Positions 16,270 through 25,398 are shown, counted from the first letter of the stretch. The stretch is DNA of 30,297 bases from JBBKWX01 sp037969175 (GCA_037969175.1 JBBKWX010000123.1:1-30297), one strand, 5' to 3'. Notes: generated by a model from the sequence alone, not told the origin. Numbers and translations are program-made.

Positions 16270-17279
16270 GTAACTCAGGAAAAACATATCGCAATAATGA
16301 GGCTTTGATCCATGCTATGAATAGCGTGAAGGTTATGGTTATTGGCGATGTTATGCTTGACTCTTATTTTTGGGGAAAAGTAGAACGCATTTCTCCTGAA
16401 GCTCCTGTTCCAGTTGTATCCGTTGAAAAGAAAGAATCCCGGCTTGGTGGAGCTGCTAATGTAGCTCTCAATATCAAAGCCATGGAAGCTGAAGCAATAT
16501 TATGTGCCGTCATTGGCAATGATACCTATGGTGACGATTTCTTAAGATTGATGGATGAAAATGAACTTAACTCAGATGGAATCTTGAGAGTTTCAGATCG
16601 GCCTACTACCATTAAGACCCGTGTCATTGGTAATAATCATCAGTTGCTAAGAATTGATCAGGAATCAGATGAAGAAATTCAAAGAGCTGATGCCGATAAA
16701 TTCTTTGATCTGGTTTGTGATATAGCAAACAAAAATTCACCGGATGTTTTGATCTTTGAAGATTATGACAAAGGTTTATTAAATGAAGAATTGATCACGA
16801 AAATTATTGATTTTTTCAATTCACTTAATATCCCAATTTGTGTTGATCCCAAAAAGAAGAATTTTTTCTCCTACAAAAACACTTCACTTTTCAAACCTAA
16901 TCTTAAAGAATTAAGAGAAGGCTTGAATTTAGCCTTGCCGGTTGATGATACTGCTGCACTTATCCAAGCTGCTCAGTTGATCATTAAACGGCAAGGACAT
17001 AAATATATCATGGTGACGCTGTCAGAAAAAGGAGTCCTGATAGCGGATGCAGAACAAGCTCAGATATTTCCTGCTCATATTCGAAAAATCGCGGATGTAA
17101 GTGGCGCTGGAGATACTGTAATAAGTATTGCTGCATTGGCTCTGGCTCTAGGAGCTGAAAAGAATATCATTGCTCAAATTTCAAATCTGGCGGGTGGTCT
17201 GGTTTGCGAGTCTGTTGGTGTAGTACCTATCGATAAACAAAGAATAATTGAAGAATCTGCTTCATTGGATCTGGTCTAA
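16266..17279 (+). CDS. PfkB-family kinase, D-glycero-beta-D-manno-heptose-7-phosphate kinase-like
   Basis: A ribokinase/PfkB carbohydrate kinase of 337 aa that matches the RfaE/HldE kinase domain, which phosphorylates heptose 7-phosphate at C1 for ADP-heptose used in LPS core synthesis. Visible motifs are VMVIGDVMLDSYFWGKVERISPEAPVPVV (23-51), LGGAANVALNIKA (60-72) and the nucleotide/anion-hole DVSGAGDT (277-284) with catalytic Asp-283. The FEDYDKG segment (164-170) is also typical. The nucleotidyltransferase half of bifunctional HldE is missing, as in kinase-only versions. The start drawn is TTG at 16266, overlapping the aspartate aminotransferase stop; the first in-frame ATG, at 16317, would leave just five residues before the VMVIGD strand, fewer than I expect for the family. 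The exact sugar substrate is an inference. Confidence 0.82.
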   Translation: MSNSGKTYRNNEALIHAMNSVKVMVIGDVMLDSYFWGKVERISPEAPVPVVSVEKKESRLGGAANVALNIKAMEAEAILCAVIGNDTYGDDFLRLMDENELNSDGILRVSDRPTTIKTRVIGNNHQLLRIDQESDEEIQRADADKFFDLVCDIANKNSPDVLIFEDYDKGLLNEELITKIIDFFNSLNIPICVDPKKKNFFSYKNTSLFKPNLKELREGLNLALPVDDTAALIQAAQLIIKRQGHKYIMVTLSEKGVLIADAEQAQIFPAHIRKIADVSGAGDTVISIAALALALGAEKNIIAQISNLAGGLVCESVGVVPIDKQRIIEESASLDLV

Positions 17280-17288
17280 TATTGTATT

Positions 17289-19100
17289 ATGTCAATAGAT
17301 TCTTTTCGGGAGAAAGTTAACCTTAAGATCTTTTCTTCAAAAGATTTAATAAATCGCATATTCCGATTTTTTAGTTTTCTGGTATCGTTGGTTTCTATAA
17401 TAACTATTGTCTACCACTATGGCTATAGTCAAACACCTGAGGAAAAACACACACTTCTTTCTATAATAAAAGGCTGTCTAGGTTTTTTTGTTCTCAATTA
17501 TTTGATCCGATTCCTATATACGTTTGAACCACTTAAATTCTTTCGTGAATCTAGAGTTGAGCTAATCCTTGTCATCATACTTATGGTTGACGGGATTAGT
17601 TATTTTGTGTTTGGATTTCCATTGGCAAAATCATTCCTGATCGCAATTGGTCTTGAAAACCATACCTGGATCTATTTTTTGGTAATTCAAATTTTTCTGG
17701 TGATCATAGTAATGATCGAGCTTGCAAAAGCGACTGCAACGATCACCAATATCAAGATCAGCGCACAAGGCTTGTTCATATTGTCATTTGTAATGCTGAT
17801 ATCAATGGGGGCTTTCCTCTTGATGATGCCTGAAATGACAGTAGATCATAAGGGAGCTCCATTTCTGACTGCTCTTTTTACTTCGATAAGCGCATCCTGT
17901 GTTACTGGTTTAATCGTAGTTGATACCGCAACCTATTTTACTTTAAAAGGTCAATTCCTTATCATGGTCCTTTTTCAGATCGGTGGTTTGAGTATCATCT
18001 CTTTTGCTACTTTCTTTGCGTCATTTGCTGTAGGAGGAGTTGGGATTAAACATACCAGTATGATCCAGGATTTCTTGAGTTCCGATTCATTAATGGATAC
18101 CAAAGGGCTGCTAAGACAGATCATCTTCCTTTCTATCCTGATCGAAGTTTCAGGTACCATAATGATATTTATGTTATGGGATCCAAATCTTGAGTTTACC
18201 AGTTTTTGGTCCAAAGCTTTCTATTCTGTGTTCCATGCTATATCTGCATTTAACAATGCCGGATTTTCGCTTTTCACAAATGGATTAATGGAAAACGGGG
18301 TGCAAAATTCTTATATTCTCCATCTGGTAATTGCGGTCCTCATCTTCATGGGTAGTCTTGGATTCTATGCCATTCGCGATCTGTGGGGAGTTAAAAATAT
18401 GCGGAACCGACTGAAGATTCCCTGGAAAAAGATCAAGTTGAGCACGGCCATTGCTTTGTACAGTTCTATCGCATTGATAATTATTGGTACAATTGCATTC
18501 TACTTTCTGGAAAGAGATGGTGTGCTTGCGGGACAGAAATCTGTCGCCGCGGTGATCACTTCCATCTTCCAATCTGTTACAACACGAACTGCCGGATTCA
18601 ATACAGTTGATATTAGTCAGCTTAAGATGCCTACACTGATCTTGATCATTTTCCTGATGTTCATCGGTGCCTCTTCCGGATCTACAGGTGGCGGAATAAA
18701 AACCTCTACTTTTACACTGATATTACTTTCTGCGTATTCAACTATTCGAGGCAAGAGAAATCTACATTTGAGAAATAATACGATCTCTTTTGAATTATTG
18801 AACAGAGCATTTACAATTTTTCTCTTTGCTTCAACCTTTATCTTGTTTAGCACTTTTATCCTTTCTATCACCGACCCGGATATTTCTGCAATGCCTTTAA
18901 CATTTGAAGCCGTCTCTGCCTTCGGAACAGTTGGTTTATCAACCGGAATCACAGCTTCACTTTCAGATGAAGGTAAAATTGTAATTATGATCCTTATGTT
19001 TGTAGGTAGAATTGGAACATTGACACTTGCATTTGCGCTCAGCAAGAAAGTTGTAAGTAATAAATTTAAATACCCAAAAGCTCACCTGATGGTGGGATAA
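17289..19100 (+). CDS. TrkH/KtrB-family K+ transporter, membrane subunit
   Basis: This is a 603-aa integral membrane protein of the superfamily of K+ transporters built from four M1-P-M2 repeats. The four pore-loop filters can be seen at SCVTGL (203-208), NNAGFS (322-327), RTAGFN (433-438) and GTVGLS (546-551), each with the conserved filter glycine. SSGSTGGGIKTS (462-473) and the C-terminal FVGRIGTLTLA (571-581) are family hallmarks. An extra hydrophobic N-terminal region (about 25-150, roughly four membrane segments) makes it about 150 residues longer than KtrB. No TrkA/KtrA RCK-domain partner is encoded nearby, so the regulatory subunit, if needed, must be elsewhere. It lies 9 nt after the kinase gene and 5 nt before ubiE. 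Na+ coupling is not decidable. Confidence 0.9.
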   Translation: MSIDSFREKVNLKIFSSKDLINRIFRFFSFLVSLVSIITIVYHYGYSQTPEEKHTLLSIIKGCLGFFVLNYLIRFLYTFEPLKFFRESRVELILVIILMVDGISYFVFGFPLAKSFLIAIGLENHTWIYFLVIQIFLVIIVMIELAKATATITNIKISAQGLFILSFVMLISMGAFLLMMPEMTVDHKGAPFLTALFTSISASCVTGLIVVDTATYFTLKGQFLIMVLFQIGGLSIISFATFFASFAVGGVGIKHTSMIQDFLSSDSLMDTKGLLRQIIFLSILIEVSGTIMIFMLWDPNLEFTSFWSKAFYSVFHAISAFNNAGFSLFTNGLMENGVQNSYILHLVIAVLIFMGSLGFYAIRDLWGVKNMRNRLKIPWKKIKLSTAIALYSSIALIIIGTIAFYFLERDGVLAGQKSVAAVITSIFQSVTTRTAGFNTVDISQLKMPTLILIIFLMFIGASSGSTGGGIKTSTFTLILLSAYSTIRGKRNLHLRNNTISFELLNRAFTIFLFASTFILFSTFILSITDPDISAMPLTFEAVSAFGTVGLSTGITASLSDEGKIVIMILMFVGRIGTLTLAFALSKKVVSNKFKYPKAHLMVG

Positions 19101-19105
19101 TTATC

Positions 19106-19837
19106 ATGGCCGAAGAAACAGTTACTCCATATTCAAGATCTGATCAGGGTAAAAAAGAACAAGTCGAACAAATGTTTGATAAGATCGCTCCCCGCTACGA
19201 TTTCCTGAATCACTTTTTATCTATGGGGATAGATGTGCTTTGGAGAAGAAAGGCTATCCGGCTATTGAAAGGCAAGCAGGTTTCTAAAGTTCTGGACGTA
19301 GCCACAGGTACAGGAGATTTTGCGTTGGAAACTCTGAAACTGAATCCTGTTGAAGTGATTGGTGTAGATATATCTTCCGGGATGATCGCAAAGGGAAATG
19401 AAAAGATCGAAGCAAGAGGCTTAAGTGATAAAGTGAAATTAATTCAGGGCGATTCTGAAGATCTGAAGTTTCCTGACAATACATTCGACATTATAACCGT
19501 TGGATTTGGTGTGAGGAATTTTGAAAATCTGTTGAAAGGATTAAAAGAGATGAACCGTGTTTTGGTACCCGGAGGAAAATGTGCTGTCCTTGAATTTTCA
19601 CAACCCACAAAATTTCCGATAAAACAGCTATACGGATTTTACTTCCGAAATATACTCCCACTGCTTGGTAAAATGATCTCAGCTGATAGCGCAGCATATA
19701 CCTATCTTCCGGCTTCAGTGGATGCTTTTCCTTATGGCGAAGATTTCTTGAAGATCTATTCAGAAGCAGGATTTAAAGAAGTAATAGAATATCGTGTTAG
19801 TTTCGGTATTGCAACAATTTACATAGGTTCAAAATGA
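19106..19837 (+). CDS. ubiE: Demethylmenaquinone methyltransferase (UbiE/MenG)
   Basis: A 243-aa SAM-dependent C-methyltransferase that makes menaquinone from demethylmenaquinone; in Bacteroidota, which use menaquinone, the MenG activity is the relevant one. The sequence starts with the family segment VEQMFDKIAPRYDFLNHFLSMGID (20-43), followed by the SAM-binding motif VLDVATGTGD (62-71), the acidic VIGVDIS strand end (84-90), and GDSEDLKFPDNTFDIITVGFGVRNF (about 115-139) and NRVLVPGGKCAVLEFSQP, both UbiE signatures. Its stop overlaps the ATG of the porT gene (ATGA). The product links functionally to the quinone-reducing NQR encoded at the left end of the window. Confidence 0.95.
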   Translation: MAEETVTPYSRSDQGKKEQVEQMFDKIAPRYDFLNHFLSMGIDVLWRRKAIRLLKGKQVSKVLDVATGTGDFALETLKLNPVEVIGVDISSGMIAKGNEKIEARGLSDKVKLIQGDSEDLKFPDNTFDIITVGFGVRNFENLLKGLKEMNRVLVPGGKCAVLEFSQPTKFPIKQLYGFYFRNILPLLGKMISADSAAYTYLPASVDAFPYGEDFLKIYSEAGFKEVIEYRVSFGIATIYIGSK

Positions 19838-20571
19838 ACTATTTGATTAAAATAATATCCGCATCATCCAAGAGATCCATACTACTTGTGATGCTTTTTT
19901 GCTTCATTTGTAATTCGGCTTTGGCTCAAAAACCATGGGTGAGAAATATGGATGATTATGATTCTGCTCCTTTGCATTTTGGTTTTGCTTTGGGGATCAA
20001 TACAGCAGATTTCAAGATCAAAAGATCCGGAGATTTTAAATTTCTGGATTCTCTGTATACGGTTAACTCAGATGCACAATCAGGGCTGAATCTGGGGATT
20101 ATTACCAATCTGAGATTGGGAAATTATTTTGATTTTAGGTTTATTCCGGCTTTATCATTTGCTTCCAGAAATCTTGAATACAATTTGGTAATAAATGGTG
20201 TTGAACAAAAACCCATCCTGAAAAAAATAGAATCTTCTTTCATCGATCTTCCGGTCGAAATTAAACTCAAGTCCGAACGGGTACATAACTATCGATTCTA
20301 TGTTACCGGTGGTGGGAAATACAGCATTGATCTGGTATCACAGGAAAAAGTAAAAAACGAAGACCGGCAGCTGGTAAAGCTTTCAAAATCAGATTATGGA
20401 TATCAGTTTGGTCTTGGAATGGATATCTATTTTGAACTTTTCAAATTTTCACCTGAGATAAAAATGTATCAGGGCATCAATAATGTGCTTGTTTCTGATG
20501 ATGTCATTTTTGCCAGATCTTTGGATAGATTATCATCTCGGATCTTTCTTATTTCTTTTAATTTCGAATAA
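19834..20571 (+). CDS. porT: PorT-family outer-membrane protein, T9SS component
   Basis: PorT is an outer-membrane beta-barrel protein required for T9SS function in Porphyromonas gingivalis and Flavobacterium. This 245-aa product has a signal peptide (about 1-31, ICNSALA then QK), the family-typical start of the mature part, WVRNMDDYDSAPLHFGFALGIN (35-56), and alternating amphipathic strands to a C-terminal SSRIFLISFNFE ending in an aromatic-acidic pair typical of barrel proteins. The length suits an eight-stranded barrel. It overlaps ubiE by 4 nt; a ubiE-porT pairing occurs in other Bacteroidota as far as I recall, which supports the call. Alternative: a generic PorT-like outer-membrane beta-barrel protein. 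Confidence 0.85.
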   Translation: MNYLIKIISASSKRSILLVMLFCFICNSALAQKPWVRNMDDYDSAPLHFGFALGINTADFKIKRSGDFKFLDSLYTVNSDAQSGLNLGIITNLRLGNYFDFRFIPALSFASRNLEYNLVINGVEQKPILKKIESSFIDLPVEIKLKSERVHNYRFYVTGGGKYSIDLVSQEKVKNEDRQLVKLSKSDYGYQFGLGMDIYFELFKFSPEIKMYQGINNVLVSDDVIFARSLDRLSSRIFLISFNFE

Positions 20572-20580
20572 TTTTTCGGA

Positions 20581-22137
20581 ATGATCCAAAAACTTGAATT
20601 GGTTCTCAGACCTGAAGATGTCAACGATGAAAATACGATCAGGAATATAGCTTCGCGTACAGCAGGCATTTCTGAAAATGAGATTCGAAATGTAGTCATC
20701 CTGCGAAGATCGATCGATGCCAGATCGCGCCAGGTGAAGATCCGGGTGATCGTCGATATTTATGTGAATGAAGATTATCAGAAACAGGAATTCAACAAAC
20801 CCGAATACAAAGATGTAAGCAATGCCAAACAGGTAATCATTATCGGTTCTGGTCCGGCCGGCTTATTCGCCGCTCTCAGACTGATAGAGCTGGGTATAAA
20901 GCCTGTCATTTTTGAAAGAGGAAAAGATGTTAGAAGCCGGCGAAGAGATCTTGCCGCGATCAATAAAGAACATACTGTAAATCCCGAATCCAATTATTGT
21001 TTTGGCGAAGGTGGTGCCGGCACCTATTCAGATGGTAAATTATATACTCGCAGCAGTAAAAGAGGTGATATTAATCGCATCCTTGAGATCCTTGTCAGGC
21101 ATGGGGCCAAAGAAGATATTATGGTCGATGCACATCCCCATATTGGCACTAACAAATTACCAAAACTAATTGCAGAATTAAGAGATTCTATTTTATCTGC
21201 CGGTGGAGAGATTCATTTTAATACCAAAGTTACCGGCTTACTAAAGGATCCTCAAAAGATCAAAGGCGTAGTTTTATCCTCAGGCATCAATGTAAATGCA
21301 GAAGCCGTTATACTGGCTACCGGACATTCGGCTCGAGATATTTTTGAAATGCTGCATCAGGAAAAGATTCTCATCGAAGCAAAGTCATTTGCTTTGGGTG
21401 TTCGAGTAGAACATCCGCAACAGCTCATCGATAGTATCCAATATAAATGCCCCCAACGTGGAGATTTTCTTCCTGCTGCATCGTATGCACTGGTACATCA
21501 GGTGGATGGAAAAGGGGTTTATTCTTTCTGTATGTGCCCGGGTGGATTTATAGTTCCATCAGCTACTGCACCTGGAGAAATCGTTGTTAATGGAATGTCT
21601 CCCTCAAAACGGGATTCCAGATTTGCAAATAGCGGAATAGTGGTTTCAGTAGAACCGGCCGACTGGCAAAAATATAGTGCAGATGGCGCTTTGGCAGCTT
21701 TGCGCTTCCAGCAGGAAGTAGAACGAAAAGCATGTGTTGTAGCCGGTGGAAACCAAACTGCACCTGCCTCTCGATTGATGGATTTTGTATCCGATAAGAT
21801 CTCTGCTACACTACCGGATTGTTCTTACCAACCCGGACTCGCTGCTGTTGATATGAGAAATGTATTACCTGAATTTATTCATAGCAGATTACAAAATGGA
21901 TTTAAAGAATTTGGTAAAAAATTGAGAGGATACCTGACAAATGAAGCTATTGTTGTTGGTGTCGAATCAAGAACTTCTTCTCCGGTTCGTATTCCAAGAG
22001 ATCCAATTACCTTACAACATACAGGTCTGGCTTTGCTTTACCCTTGCGGCGAAGGGGCCGGTTATGCAGGCGGGATCATCTCTGCTGCCATGGACGGTGA
22101 AGCCGTTGCCAATGCGTGCGCCAACGCACTTAACTAG
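20581..22137 (+). CDS. FAD-dependent oxidoreductase, COG2509 family
   Basis: A 518-aa flavoprotein of the COG2509 family, related to the FAD/NAD(P)-binding Rossmann-fold oxidoreductases; its physiological substrate is not known. An N-terminal region of about 80 residues (an alpha/beta segment with KLELVLRPEDVNDENTIRNIAS) precedes the dinucleotide-binding GSGPAG (89-94) with the ribose-binding Glu-112. The family signature ESNYCFGEGGAGTYSDGKLYTR (135-156) follows, and a second nucleotide-contact VILATGHSARDIF lies near 245. A C-terminal GEGAGYAGGIISAAMDGEAVA completes the FAD site. It is the last gene of the operon, 9 nt after porT, and its stop overlaps by 8 bp the convergent methyltransferase gene. 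Confidence 0.88.
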   Translation: MIQKLELVLRPEDVNDENTIRNIASRTAGISENEIRNVVILRRSIDARSRQVKIRVIVDIYVNEDYQKQEFNKPEYKDVSNAKQVIIIGSGPAGLFAALRLIELGIKPVIFERGKDVRSRRRDLAAINKEHTVNPESNYCFGEGGAGTYSDGKLYTRSSKRGDINRILEILVRHGAKEDIMVDAHPHIGTNKLPKLIAELRDSILSAGGEIHFNTKVTGLLKDPQKIKGVVLSSGINVNAEAVILATGHSARDIFEMLHQEKILIEAKSFALGVRVEHPQQLIDSIQYKCPQRGDFLPAASYALVHQVDGKGVYSFCMCPGGFIVPSATAPGEIVVNGMSPSKRDSRFANSGIVVSVEPADWQKYSADGALAALRFQQEVERKACVVAGGNQTAPASRLMDFVSDKISATLPDCSYQPGLAAVDMRNVLPEFIHSRLQNGFKEFGKKLRGYLTNEAIVVGVESRTSSPVRIPRDPITLQHTGLALLYPCGEGAGYAGGIISAAMDGEAVANACANALN

Positions 22138-22906
22138 CTCTTAATTGCGCCGCTTTATACTCTGATATAATGATGGCTGCAGCCATAGAAACATTCAGAG
22201 ATTCTACTTCTGCATTATCAGAAAAAATTGGGATGCTTATAGTTTCCGTCAGATAGGATCTCGCTGCTTCACTTATTCCATGTGACTCGCTTCCCATAAC
22301 TAAAATTCCTCCACTCGAAATATCAGTTTTGTAAATATCATTGCCATCCATAGCGGCACCCATAATTTTCAGGGAAGATGCCTTTGCATTTTTGAGATAA
22401 TTCTCAGGATCTGAGATCTCAATTTTTACTCTGAACAAAGACCCCATACTGGATTGTACAACTTTCGGATTGTATTGATCTACACTACCGGAACTAACCA
22501 CTATACCTTTCATTCCAAACCAATCGGCAAGCCGGATAATGGTTCCAAAATTTCCCGGATCATTGATATTATCAAGATAGATCACTAACTCATTATTTGC
22601 AGGGAGATCAACATGCACTCGTTCAGGAATTGAAGCTATTGCAATAACTTCATTCGGAGTACTAAGTTGGGAGATTCTTTCCAGCTCTTCATTATTGGTC
22701 GTCGCACTCAGGATACCATGAGGAATTTTATCGGCGTTATTTGCAAACCAACTCTCCTTAGCAAAGATCTGTTTGATCTGTATTCCAGACTTCATGGCTT
22801 CCATCAAAAGCTTGGGACCTTCCAGTATAAACAAACCTTTTTCAGTACGATTTTTTTTTCGATGCAGCTCTCTAACTGCGTGTATCATAGGTTTTGTGAT
22901 TCTCAT
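22130..22906 (-). CDS. SpoU/TrmH-family RNA methyltransferase
   Basis: A SPOUT-class (trefoil-knot) RNA 2'-O-methyltransferase. I start it at ATG 22906 (258 aa, MRITKPMIHAVRELHRKK) instead of 22936, since a TAnnTTTG box covers 22936-22943 and would place the transcript start downstream of 22936. The N-terminal RNA-binding-like part has KGLFILEGPKLLMEA. The SpoU motifs are all present: NDPGNFGTIIRLADWFG (motif 1), GGILVMGSESHGIS (motif 2) and SIPIFSDNAEVESLNVSMAAAIII (motif 3). The target, rRNA or tRNA, is not decidable. It is divergent from tamL and convergent with the flavoprotein gene. Confidence 0.9.
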   Translation of the reverse strand: MRITKPMIHAVRELHRKKNRTEKGLFILEGPKLLMEAMKSGIQIKQIFAKESWFANNADKIPHGILSATTNNEELERISQLSTPNEVIAIASIPERVHVDLPANNELVIYLDNINDPGNFGTIIRLADWFGMKGIVVSSGSVDQYNPKVVQSSMGSLFRVKIEISDPENYLKNAKASSLKIMGAAMDGNDIYKTDISSGGILVMGSESHGISEAARSYLTETISIPIFSDNAEVESLNVSMAAAIIISEYKAAQLRAS

Positions 22907-22935
22907 AATTGAATTTCCTGCTTCCATCATTACCA

Positions 22936-22943
22936 CAAATCTA
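22936..22943 (-). promoter_or_regulatory. Putative -7 promoter element of the SpoU methyltransferase gene
   Basis: The minus strand reads TAGATTTG, an exact TAnnTTTG match 29 nt upstream of ATG 22906. It argues against a start at 22936, which would lie inside the box. Confidence 0.55.
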
Positions 22944-22980
22944 TGGAATAAATGGTAAGCGAAGAAAGACTCTAAAATTG

Positions 22981-22988
22981 TACCTTTG
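22981..22988 (+). promoter_or_regulatory. Putative -7 promoter element immediately before tamL
   Basis: TACCTTTG matches TAnnTTTG and ends 5 nt before the tamL ATG. If it is the working promoter the mRNA would be leaderless or nearly so. Confidence 0.5.
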
Positions 22989-22993
22989 CCGGC

Positions 22994-25339
22994 ATGCCGA
23001 GATCAGGGAATACTTTCCTTTTTACTTTCTATAAATCCAACAGATACATCTTTTTGTTTCTGCTGATCGGTATTGCCGCATGTTCTCCTGCAAGGCGTCT
23101 CGCTGAAGATGAAGCCCTGCTCAAAAAAAATCATATCCGGGGTGAGAAAAAGGAATTCCATTCTGAAATGAAATCCGTTCTCAAACAAAAACCAAATAGA
23201 AAGATCCTTGGTTTATTCCGTTTTCATTTGGGTATGTATAACCTGGCCGACAGAGGTAAGGAAACCAAATTCAAAAATTATATCAAGAATACCATAGGCG
23301 AACCTCCTGTTATACTTGACAAATCACTTACAGAAAGATCGTCGTCCCAACTTGAACAATTACTCAGAAACAGAGGTTACTTCAATGCAAATGTTACGGA
23401 TTCAACCATAATAAAAAGAAAAAGAGCATACGTTACCTATACCGTTTATGCGGGGATGCCTTACAGGATCAACAAAGTCTATTACCAGGCCTCTGATCAG
23501 GAGATGTCAAATATTTTGTGGAGCGAAAAACCAAATTCATTGATCGTAGAAGGACATGTTTTCAATGTAGATACCCTTCAAAAAGAACGGGATCGTTTCA
23601 GCAATGAAATGCGCAATCGGGGTTACTATACGTTTAGCAGAGAATTTATGTTTGCTAAAATAGATTCAACATTGAATTCACATCAGGTAGATATTTATTT
23701 CGGAGTATATGATCCTCTGGAAACTCCCGGTGTTGATTCAAGTAAGGTCACTCGGCCTAAACACACACAATATGTATTACAAAATGTGTATGTCAGAACC
23801 GATCATGATCCTAACAAAGGCAATCAACAGACACCGGGTGATACAGTATTTTATAAAGGCTACGCTGTGATCTCATCTGATCCGGTGAAAACCTATAGTC
23901 CGGTAATTCTGATTCAAAATATTTTCATGAAACCAGGAGATCTATTTCGGCTAAAGAATCTGGAACAAACATACAGAAGGCTATCCGGACTTGGTGTTTT
24001 CCGATTTATAAATGTGAGTTTTGAAGAGACCTTACCCGATTCCGGAGGTTTTGCAAGGATCAATTGTTTTATTGCGCTCACTCCTCAACTCCGGCAAAGT
24101 GCAACCATAGAAACTGAAGGCACCCATAGTGGAGGCAACCTTGGGATCTCAGGTAATCTCGCATACAGAAATAAAAACACATTTCATGGAGCCGAACTTC
24201 TTGAATTGAAACTCAAAGGAGGACTTGAAGCGCAGCGAAGTTTTGCAGATACCACTGATCAGGATCAAAAATTGTTCTTCTTCAATACGATTGAATTTGG
24301 TCCGGAATTGAATCTTACTTTTCAAAAATTACTCATCCCTTTTATTGAGGTTGATGGCATATCAAAACAGGCCAACCCCTCCACTACTGTTACAGCTGCA
24401 TACAATTATCAGCAAAGACCTGACTATACCAGAAAGATCTCAAACCTGTCATTTGGTTATGCTTTTCGTGAAGGATCAACTAAACGACATTGGTTATACC
24501 CCATCGATCTGAATATCGTCCAGGTTGAACTTGATACTGCCTTTAAGAACAGGATAGATGCCTTGAATGATAAAGGTCTGGCAAACAGTTATAGCTCGCA
24601 TGCCACGTTTGCTGCTCGTTATTCTTTTCAGTTTAGCAACCAAAATCTTAACACGACTAAGAATTTTAGCTTCCTGCGCACCAATTTGGAGTCTTCGGGA
24701 AACACATTAAGTTTATTCAATAATCTTTTGAACCAGCAGAGCGATGAGGAAAATAATTATAAGATCTTCGGAGTGAAATATTCCCAGTATGTCAGAGCGG
24801 ATGTAGATTATAGGTATTATCATGTGATCGATTTTCGAAATACTATTGTTTACCGTATTAATGCCGGTGTAGGGTTACCTTATGGAAACTCGGATGTATT
24901 ACCCTTTGAGAAAAGTTTCTTTGGAGGCGGCGCCAACGATATCAGAGCCTGGAAAGCCCGCACACTGGGACCTGGTGCTTATTCCGAAGTGCTCAGTTTT
25001 GAACAAACCGGAGATCTAAAACTGGAAGCTAATTTGGAATATCGATTCGATCTCATTGATTTAATGAAAGGAGCTTTATTTATAGATGCAGGTAATATCT
25101 GGCTCTTGCGTAACGATCTAAGCCGTCCCGGTGCAGAATTTAAAAGTTCCAGCTTCCTGCGTGAGATCGCGGTGGGTACCGGTATTGGATTCCGATTCGA
25201 TTTCGGTTATTTCGTACTTCGTCTCGATGCCGCTATAAAAGCCAACGATCCTTCCGAACTTGCCGGTTCCCGCTGGGTTCTCCCCGCCCAACGTTTCAAA
25301 GACATCAATTATAATATCGGTATTGGGTATCCATTCTAA
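22994..25339 (+). CDS. tamL: Omp85/TamA-like lipoprotein TamL
   Basis: TamL is a Bacteroidota member of the BamA/TamA (Omp85) superfamily with an added lipid anchor, thought to act with TamB in envelope biogenesis. The 781-aa product starts with a lipoprotein signal ending GIAAC, Cys-30 being the acylation site. Residues of about 35-380 resemble successive POTRA-type repeats (for example FNVDTLQKERDRFSNEMRNRGYYTF and FRLKNLEQTYRRLSGLGVFRFINVSF). The C-terminal half (about 385-781) is a predicted beta-barrel, with FEKSFFGGGANDIRAWKARTLGPG as the conserved Omp85 segment and YNIGIGYPF with a terminal Phe. It faces the RNA methyltransferase gene, an arrangement I recall from other Bacteroidota. 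No tamB follows; the next 980 bp have no gene. The start is fixed by the signal peptide: no later in-frame ATG would retain it. Confidence 0.9.
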   Translation: MPRSGNTFLFTFYKSNRYIFLFLLIGIAACSPARRLAEDEALLKKNHIRGEKKEFHSEMKSVLKQKPNRKILGLFRFHLGMYNLADRGKETKFKNYIKNTIGEPPVILDKSLTERSSSQLEQLLRNRGYFNANVTDSTIIKRKRAYVTYTVYAGMPYRINKVYYQASDQEMSNILWSEKPNSLIVEGHVFNVDTLQKERDRFSNEMRNRGYYTFSREFMFAKIDSTLNSHQVDIYFGVYDPLETPGVDSSKVTRPKHTQYVLQNVYVRTDHDPNKGNQQTPGDTVFYKGYAVISSDPVKTYSPVILIQNIFMKPGDLFRLKNLEQTYRRLSGLGVFRFINVSFEETLPDSGGFARINCFIALTPQLRQSATIETEGTHSGGNLGISGNLAYRNKNTFHGAELLELKLKGGLEAQRSFADTTDQDQKLFFFNTIEFGPELNLTFQKLLIPFIEVDGISKQANPSTTVTAAYNYQQRPDYTRKISNLSFGYAFREGSTKRHWLYPIDLNIVQVELDTAFKNRIDALNDKGLANSYSSHATFAARYSFQFSNQNLNTTKNFSFLRTNLESSGNTLSLFNNLLNQQSDEENNYKIFGVKYSQYVRADVDYRYYHVIDFRNTIVYRINAGVGLPYGNSDVLPFEKSFFGGGANDIRAWKARTLGPGAYSEVLSFEQTGDLKLEANLEYRFDLIDLMKGALFIDAGNIWLLRNDLSRPGAEFKSSSFLREIAVGTGIGFRFDFGYFVLRLDAAIKANDPSELAGSRWVLPAQRFKDINYNIGIGYPF

Positions 25340-25398
25340 TATACAAAAAAATCACTCTTCATATTTCACTCTCCACTCTGATAACTTATTCTCTTGTG

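Noticed and set aside
18617..19045. 142-aa minus-strand reading frame
   Set aside because: It lies wholly inside the intact K+ transporter gene and has no family features; it is an antisense shadow.
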